A stretch of 36,095 nt of DNA from the NCBI GenBank assembly GCA_041605955.1, contig JBFIXI010000042.1:1-36095 (forward strand). The letters run 5' to 3'. The stretch's first letter is position 1; the number at the start of each line of letters is the position of its first letter. The stretch comes from JAHEJX01 sp041605955. Its GTDB lineage: Bacteria > Actinomycetota > Acidimicrobiia > Spongiisociales > UBA5794. Shown here one piece after another: positions 32,080 to 36,095 of the stretch. The translations under genes and the position numbers were made by a program. The notes below the pieces were generated by a model. That model had not been told where the DNA came from. It worked only from the letters and a program-made list of their open reading frames with translations, and did no database searches.

Positions 32080-33068
32080 TCGATCTCTCTCATCTCGACG
32101 GTGCGGGCCTGCGCTCGCGACATGTCGCAGGCCACCGCCACCCGCAGGTCCTCGTAGGCGTCACGATGATTGGACGCCGGTGTTTCCTCGCCGCGCACTG
32201 CCCGCACGAACGCCGCCATCTCGTCGCGGAACGCTACGTCGAACCGATCCCATGTCGTGGTGATCGGATCCGTCGGCGGGGCGACTCCCGGCTCCGCGGA
32301 GTGGATGGGGGTGCGATCGTTCCATCCGGCGGCCACAGATCCGCCGGCGGCGAACACCTCGAGCCGAACGTCGTAACCGACGGGGTCGTGCCGCAATCCC
32401 GAGAGCTGAGCCAGGGTTCCGTTCGACAAGGTCAGCATCGCCGCCGCGCTGTCGACGTCGCCCAGTTCGCCGATCTCTGGAAAGCCGAGCACCGCCCCGA
32501 TTGCGGTCACCGAGACGACCTCTTGGCCGCTCACGAATCGCACTGCGTCGATGTCATGGATCAGGCAGTCGCGAAAGATCCCGCCCGAGACACGCACATA
32601 GTCGAGGGGCGGGGGTGCCGGATCGTGGGTCTGGCTTCGAATGAGGTAGGGCGTGCCGAGCTCCCCGCTGTGGATGCTCTCACGAATAGAGCGCATCGCC
32701 GGGTCGTACCTGCGTTGGAAACCCATCTGAACGACTATGCCCGCCGCCTCGACCGCGGCGACGGCTTGCCGGGTGCTCTCCAGGTCGAGCGCTATCGGCT
32801 TCTCACAGAAGGTGGGCAACCCGGCCCGCGCCGCCGACTCGAGAAGGGCGGCATGAGTATCGGTGCTCGATGCGATGACCAGTGCGTCCACCTGACCGAG
32901 CAGGTCGCTCTCAGCTGCGGTGGACGCCCCCGGGAGGGCGGCGGCGAGTTGGTCCGCCCGGTCTGCGATCACGTCGGAGATCACGATGCCGGCCACCCCC
33001 GGCAGTGTCGCCAGCACCTTGGCGTGGGTGGTCCCAATCCGACCGGCTCCGATGAGACCAACCCGCAT
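32076..33068 (-). CDS. iolG: Inositol 2-dehydrogenase
   Basis: IolG (EC 1.1.1.18) oxidises myo-inositol to scyllo-inosose with NAD+, the first step of the pathway. The 330-residue Gfo/Idh/MocA protein has the Rossmann motif GLIGAGRIGTTHA, the catalytic Lys motif CEKPIALD, QMGFQRRYDPAM and the D-x3-H pair in DCLIHDIDAVRFV; these match bacterial IolG. The ATG at 33068 follows AGGTG; the frame open to 33119 covers the operator and is rejected. As first gene of the operon it lies behind a promoter with a LacI-type operator. Confidence 0.93.
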   Translation of the reverse strand: MRVGLIGAGRIGTTHAKVLATLPGVAGIVISDVIADRADQLAAALPGASTAAESDLLGQVDALVIASSTDTHAALLESAARAGLPTFCEKPIALDLESTRQAVAAVEAAGIVVQMGFQRRYDPAMRSIRESIHSGELGTPYLIRSQTHDPAPPPLDYVRVSGGIFRDCLIHDIDAVRFVSGQEVVSVTAIGAVLGFPEIGELGDVDSAAAMLTLSNGTLAQLSGLRHDPVGYDVRLEVFAAGGSVAAGWNDRTPIHSAEPGVAPPTDPITTTWDRFDVAFRDEMAAFVRAVRGEETPASNHRDAYEDLRVAVACDMSRAQARTVEMREIE

Positions 33069-33089
33069 GGATACAGCACCTAACCCGAA

Positions 33090-33147
33090 TGGAACGTTCC
33101 AATGGTTACCGCGACGCACGCTACTGGCGGCGTGGAAACGCTGTCAA
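33090..33147 (-). promoter_or_regulatory. Promoter and operator of the iolG operon
   Basis: On the minus strand TTGACA (plus 33142-33147) and TAGCGT (plus 33118-33123) are separated by 18 nt, a strong promoter. Downstream of it lies the perfect 12-bp palindrome TGGAACGTTCCA at 33090-33101, at about +10 to +21. A bound repressor would block promoter escape or elongation. Confidence 0.75.
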
Positions 33148-33192
33148 CAAAGGTACCTCCCACTCATGAGACCAAGCCGCCGGCTCGAAGTT

Positions 33193-33237
33193 TTGACACC
33201 AGAAGCACAGCCCGGTTAGGTTCGATGGAACGTTCCA
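33193..33237 (+). promoter_or_regulatory. Promoter and operator of iolB
   Basis: TTGACA (33193-33198) and TAGGTT (33217-33222) are separated by 18 nt. The perfect palindrome TGGAACGTTCCA at 33226-33237 begins 3 nt after the -10 box and covers the start of transcription. It is the same palindrome as at the iolG promoter, 136 bp away centre to centre. Confidence 0.78.
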
Positions 33238-33285
33238 AACAAGGCTTCGGCTATCTGCGCATCGCCCACCCGGGAGTCGCCACCG

Positions 33286-34128
33286 ATGACACAGCAACTA
33301 TTTCTGCCGCAAGCCGCTCGCGACGATGCAACGCTCGAGATCACGGCCGAGTCGGCCGGCTGGGCTTACAGCGGCCTGACGGTGTTCACTCTGGAGGAAG
33401 GCAAGCCGCAGCTGGTGGAGACGGGCGATCGAGAGATCGCGGTGCTCCCGCTGGCGGGATCGTGTCGAGTGGAGGTGGAGCACCACAGCTTCGACCTCGA
33501 TGGGCGGCCCGGGGTCTTCGAAGGAATCGCCGGATTCGCCTACGTCCCGATCGATAGCGAGTTTCGCCTCACCGGAGCCGGCGAGACGGCGTTGTGCACC
33601 GCCAAAGCGCGGCGCCGTATCGACCCGTACTCGGTGCCGGCCGATGCCATCCCGATCGAGGTTCGCGGTGGCGGAGTCGGCACTCGGCAGATCAACAACT
33701 TCCTGAGCGCCGACATGTTCGAAGCGGATCGGTTGATCGCGGTGGAGGTGCTCACCCCCGATGGAAGCTGGTCGTCGTATCCGCCCCACAAGCACGACGA
33801 GCTCACCGCCGACGAGGTCGAGCTCGAGGAGATCTACTACTTCCGTATCGCGGGTGAGGCCGGCACCGGCTTCTTCTCGTGCTACACGTCGGATGGATCC
33901 ATCGACGAGACGGTCACTGTGCGCGATGGCGACGTCTTTCTGGTTCCACGGGGATACCACGGGCCGGCGGCCGCTACGCCCGGACACCACATGTACTACC
34001 TCAACGTCATGGCCGGCCCGTCAGAAGAGCGCACCTGGAAGTTCTGTGACGATCCCGATCTCGCGTGGGCCCGCGCGTTGCTCGACGGCCTTCCCCCGGA
34101 TCCGCGGCTCCCGTTGACGCGGGCTTGA
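33286..34128 (+). CDS. iolB: 5-deoxy-glucuronate isomerase
   Basis: IolB (EC 5.3.1.30) isomerises 5-deoxy-D-glucuronate to 2-deoxy-5-keto-D-gluconate. The 280-residue bicupin shows the typical strands WAYSGLTVFTLEEGK, the metal-site block SSYPPHKHDE...LEEIYYFRI (His, His and Glu) and FLVPRGYHGPAAATPGHHMYYLNVMAGP near the C-terminus. It is the only pathway gene on the plus strand, divergent from the iolG operon. Its leader is about 55 nt and carries the operator. It is followed by a hairpin. Confidence 0.95.
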   Translation: MTQQLFLPQAARDDATLEITAESAGWAYSGLTVFTLEEGKPQLVETGDREIAVLPLAGSCRVEVEHHSFDLDGRPGVFEGIAGFAYVPIDSEFRLTGAGETALCTAKARRRIDPYSVPADAIPIEVRGGGVGTRQINNFLSADMFEADRLIAVEVLTPDGSWSSYPPHKHDELTADEVELEEIYYFRIAGEAGTGFFSCYTSDGSIDETVTVRDGDVFLVPRGYHGPAAATPGHHMYYLNVMAGPSEERTWKFCDDPDLAWARALLDGLPPDPRLPLTRA

Positions 34129-34148
34129 AGGCAGCTGCGAGAAGTGGC

Positions 34149-34178
34149 CCGCGGCGGAGGGGACACGTGCCGCCGCGG
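34149..34178. terminator. Bidirectional hairpin after iolB
   Basis: CCGCGGCGG (34149-34157) and CCGCCGCGG (34170-34178) form a perfect 9-bp GC stem with a 12-nt loop in the 70-nt gap between convergent genes. No U-tract follows. Confidence 0.65.
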
Positions 34179-34198
34179 ACCCAGTGACCTACTGGCGT

Positions 34199-34690
34199 TC
34201 AGCCGGTCGCCGCGACCGAGAGCGGGATCGACACGAGGCTCTTCTCGGAGCCGTCCGCCGCTGAGATCTCGAAGACTTCGAGCAGCAGCTCGGTGCAGCA
34301 GGCGTTGTCGAACTCGATCACTGCCTCGAATGGCGCCCAATCCCCAGTGCCGCCCATGGTGAACCCCTCGCTCAGGACCGCACCGTCGGCCGTGAGCCGG
34401 TAATAGACGGTGGCCTCGAAGGTGTTGCTCATGCCGCTGACGGTCAGCGGGCTGGAAACCTCATCTCCCCCAAGCGGCGTCGCCACTTCGATGCGCGCCC
34501 GCTTGATCGGATCAGGCGTCGGCGACTCGGTCGTCGTGGTTGTGCCGGGAGCCTCGCTCGTTGTGGTGGGGGCAGTCGTGGCTGCCGTCGTGGCCGACCC
34601 GGGAGTGGTAGTAGCTGCCGTCGTATCGCCGCAGGCCGCTGCGGCCACCGCGAGCACGGCCGCAATCAACGCGAGTCTGGACGAGTACAT
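34199..34690 (-). CDS. Lipoprotein with a Gmad2-like immunoglobulin domain
   Basis: The start is ATG 34690 with AAAGGAAC just upstream. The 163-residue product has a lipoprotein signal (LIAAVLAVAAAACGD), a Thr/Ala-rich linker of about 45 residues, and one Ig-like domain (about 70-160). The domain reads VATPLGGDEVSSPLTVSG, then FEATVYYRLTADG, GDWAPFEAVIEF, CCTELLLEVFEISAADG and an end IPLSVAA. That is the pattern of the Gmad2 domain first noted in spore germination proteins, found in many non-sporulating actinobacteria as surface lipoproteins. Role unknown. It is convergent with iolB and probably monocistronic. Confidence 0.82.
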   Translation of the reverse strand: MYSSRLALIAAVLAVAAAACGDTTAATTTPGSATTAATTAPTTTSEAPGTTTTTESPTPDPIKRARIEVATPLGGDEVSSPLTVSGMSNTFEATVYYRLTADGAVLSEGFTMGGTGDWAPFEAVIEFDNACCTELLLEVFEISAADGSEKSLVSIPLSVAATG

Positions 34691-34859
34691 CTTGGTTCCT
34701 TTCGTGGGCGTGAACACCGTCTGTCCGGCAGATATGACGTCGCCGGTTACCACCGGGTTCCGGCTTTCTCGGCACATCTTGGAGAGGCGTGTCGCGCTGC
34801 GCCGCGGCCGTCATCCGCCCTGCGGTAGGTTCGAGATATGACAGATCCCAGTCGTCGAA

Positions 34860-34866
34860 AGGAGGG
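34860..34866 (+). promoter_or_regulatory. Strong ribosome binding site fixing a GTG start
   Basis: AAGGAGGG ends 6-7 nt before GTG 34873 and shows that the gene starts there and not further upstream in the open frame. Confidence 0.75.
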
Positions 34867-34872
34867 ATCGCC

Positions 34873-35226
34873 GTGACATTCATCCTGCAGTACGGGGGCG
34901 ATCTCAAGGAAGGCAAGGCACACGAGTTCCAGGCATGGCTCGACTCAAACGAGAAAGAGCTCGCCAATGCTCAACCGCCAGGAGTCAAATATCTCGGCAC
35001 ATACTTCGCGATATACGCCGAGAAGGGCACCGGCGCCGTCCACACGTTCCTCGAATTGGACAGCTACGGGGCCCAGGACGCCCTGGCAGAGGCCGCCAAG
35101 GACGCCGATGGCGTCTACGGCAAGCTGATGGGCGAGATGATCGGCTTCTTCGACCAGAGCTCAAACAACTACACGACCGCGCTGTACAAGAACGCGACGG
35201 CCGCAACGCTCATCGGCGACGACTAG
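34873..35226 (+). CDS. Small protein, possible dimeric alpha/beta-barrel (NIPSNAP-like)
   Basis: The 117-residue protein starts at GTG 34873 behind a strong ribosome binding site. It has the strand-helix-strand pattern of a dimeric alpha/beta barrel: TFILQYGGDLKEGKAHEFQAWLDSN (strand, then helix), PGVKYLGTYFAIYA (strand), GAVHTFLELDSYGAQDAL (strand, then helix) and a C-terminal helix LMGEMIGFFDQ. No signal peptide or catalytic motif is visible. Proteins of this type are often monooxygenase-like or stress-associated, but I do not recognise a specific family. It is divergent from the Gmad2-like lipoprotein gene. Confidence 0.75.
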   Translation: MTFILQYGGDLKEGKAHEFQAWLDSNEKELANAQPPGVKYLGTYFAIYAEKGTGAVHTFLELDSYGAQDALAEAAKDADGVYGKLMGEMIGFFDQSSNNYTTALYKNATAATLIGDD

Positions 35227-35228
35227 CG

Positions 35229-35295
35229 GCGGACGCGGATCGGGGCGGGTTCGGTCCGGCCCCGCGGGCCGCTCGAACGCCGGAGTCGCGTCCGC
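35229..35295. terminator. Nested inverted repeats between convergent genes
   Basis: GCGGACGCG (35229-35237) and CGCGTCCGC (35287-35295) are perfect 9-bp arms. Inside them CGGGGC (35241-35246) and GCCCCG (35259-35264) can pair. A branched hairpin of this kind may end transcription from both sides; there is no U-tract. Confidence 0.4.
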
Positions 35296-35338
35296 AAACA
35301 ACTCCCCTGCGCTCACCAATGCGCCGAATCGATCGGCG

Positions 35339-35845
35339 TCACTGCCCCCCGAAGTGAACGAGGCCGGTGTACACCAGGTCGAATCCGACCAGCGTCCCGG
35401 TGCCGTGACCCTGAACGTGCTCGAGGCCACCGCTGCCGCCGACGATCACCCAGGACGTATACCAGGGCGTGTCACTCGGCACGATCAGCCCGGGATCCTG
35501 CCGACCGTGCGTCCGCAACCGCAGAGAACCCTCGTGCGCCACGCCGTCGGCATCGACCACGACGCCCTCGAAGTCAATCAGGCCCCGATAGGTGTTGAAC
35601 TGAGCCTTGGCGTGATGAACGACGGTGTACTCCTCGTGGATGACACCGTTCAGCGTTCCGGTTATCGAGCCGTCGGCGACGGCGTCGATGAAGGTCGTCT
35701 GACCGGCCTGCCTGACCTCCAACACGACCGGCGTGTCGTAGGTCAAGACGCCGTCCGCTTCGATCGGGGCGGCGGCGTGTGCGACCGCCGCGGAGAACGC
35801 CATGACGCCTAAGACGAGTGGCGCCCACAAAGCCCGCTTCGACAT
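35339..35845 (-). CDS. Exported protein of unknown function, DUF3224/AOC-barrel-like
   Basis: The start is ATG 35845 with GGGGAGAG upstream; the open frame to 36007 lacks a signal sequence. The 168-residue product has a clear Sec signal peptide (SKRALWAPLVLGVMAFSAAVAHA, cleavage after AHA). The mature part is all-beta with regular strands and ends GGSGGLEHVQGHGTGTLVGF, reminiscent of the G-G-x-G-x-F-x-G-x-x-G-x-G-x closing motif of allene-oxide-cyclase-like and DUF3224 barrels. No Cys is present in the mature part. The function is unknown; a small secreted ligand-binding barrel is plausible. Confidence 0.72.
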   Translation of the reverse strand: MSKRALWAPLVLGVMAFSAAVAHAAAPIEADGVLTYDTPVVLEVRQAGQTTFIDAVADGSITGTLNGVIHEEYTVVHHAKAQFNTYRGLIDFEGVVVDADGVAHEGSLRLRTHGRQDPGLIVPSDTPWYTSWVIVGGSGGLEHVQGHGTGTLVGFDLVYTGLVHFGGQ

Positions 35846-36095
35846 CGAATCTCTCCCCTCCCCTGCACCGTTTGGCGTCGAGGCATCGGTGCGGCGGCAA
35901 CGCAGTGCCGTCCGCAGCCACCTGGAATCAACTTCCACACTGGCCAACGGGCATCGGCCCGTCCAGAGTCGAAAGTCAGGAGACCTCGTTGGCGCCCTGC
36001 CGAGCATCCTGTGCCTGATTCCTCAGGTATCAGCGCGAGCGCGGTCCGCCAGGATTACGCCGTTCGAGTGGCAAACATCACCACGATCGATCTCG
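35846..36095. other. Right edge, no supported gene
   Basis: This stretch carries the promoter region of the exported protein at 35845. Near the edge both strands are open in some frame (for example GTG 36011 on plus, and a frame ending near 36025 on minus), but 80 bases are not enough to decide between them. Confidence 0.4.

Noticed and set aside
36011..36095. Possible gene starts or ends at the right edge
   Set aside because: Both strands are open in some frame over the last 80 bases and no ribosome binding site or family pattern decides between them.
1..36095. tRNA, rRNA, CRISPR arrays, insertion sequences
   Set aside because: Looked for cloverleaf or GTTCGA-type arms, regularly spaced repeats and transposase-like proteins on both strands; none seen by eye, without a search program.

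Overview
This window looks like chromosomal DNA from a high-GC actinobacterium. An Acidimicrobiia-like lineage is my best guess, but it rests on gene content and style only; there is no rRNA marker. The supporting signs are strong GC third-position bias, lipoproteins with Thr-rich linkers after the lipobox Cys, a MacB-type ABC exporter operon with a peptidoglycan-binding adaptor, a mycobacterial-type four-TM holin-like protein, and many genes whose start codon lies 6-9 nt after a TANNNT box (probable leaderless mRNAs). I see no tRNA, rRNA, CRISPR array, phage module or intact insertion sequence.

Layout. 1-641: no convincing gene apart from a possible edge start. 642-5526: a large secreted lipoprotein, an MFS_3 exporter, two rearranged transporter remnants and a YjbR-like protein. 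5548-7198: a redox cluster with a thioredoxin, a CMD/AhpD-like protein read through an in-frame TGA (candidate selenoprotein with a bSECIS-like hairpin) and a divergent DsbA-family protein. 7199-9030: a GyrI-like protein and an FG-GAP-like lipoprotein. 9027-13174 (minus): a four-gene ABC export operon (Cys-motif lipoprotein, adaptor, ATPase, permease). 13309-17961: a LOG-family protein, an EF-Tu domain-2-like protein, a holin-like protein preceded by 19-bp tandem repeats, and a large exported G8/beta-helix protein. 17975-21104 (minus): a second ABC ATPase/permease pair. 21252-23849: NAD salvage (pncB, a coupled SRPBCC protein, convergent pncA). 23916-25007: a MscS-family channel.

25004-34128 is a myo-inositol catabolic regulon. 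On the minus strand are iolG, iolE, a second Gfo/Idh dehydrogenase, iolD, iolC, a LacD-type aldolase and a lacI-family regulator; iolB is divergent on the plus strand. Together they would convert myo-inositol through scyllo-inosose, the diketo intermediate, 5-deoxyglucuronate, 2-deoxy-5-ketogluconate and its 6-phosphate to DHAP and malonate semialdehyde. No inositol transporter or iolA is in the window. Three copies of a TGGAACGTTCCA-type palindrome lie at the lacI, iolG and iolB promoters and define a compact autoregulated circuit.

34199-36095 holds a Gmad2-like lipoprotein, a small barrel-like protein and an exported protein of unknown function.

The observation most worth following is the candidate selenoprotein at 5906-6490: two open frames join exactly in frame across TGA, the TGA sits where the second Cys of a CxxC motif is expected, and a long hairpin with a G-containing apical loop follows at the right distance.
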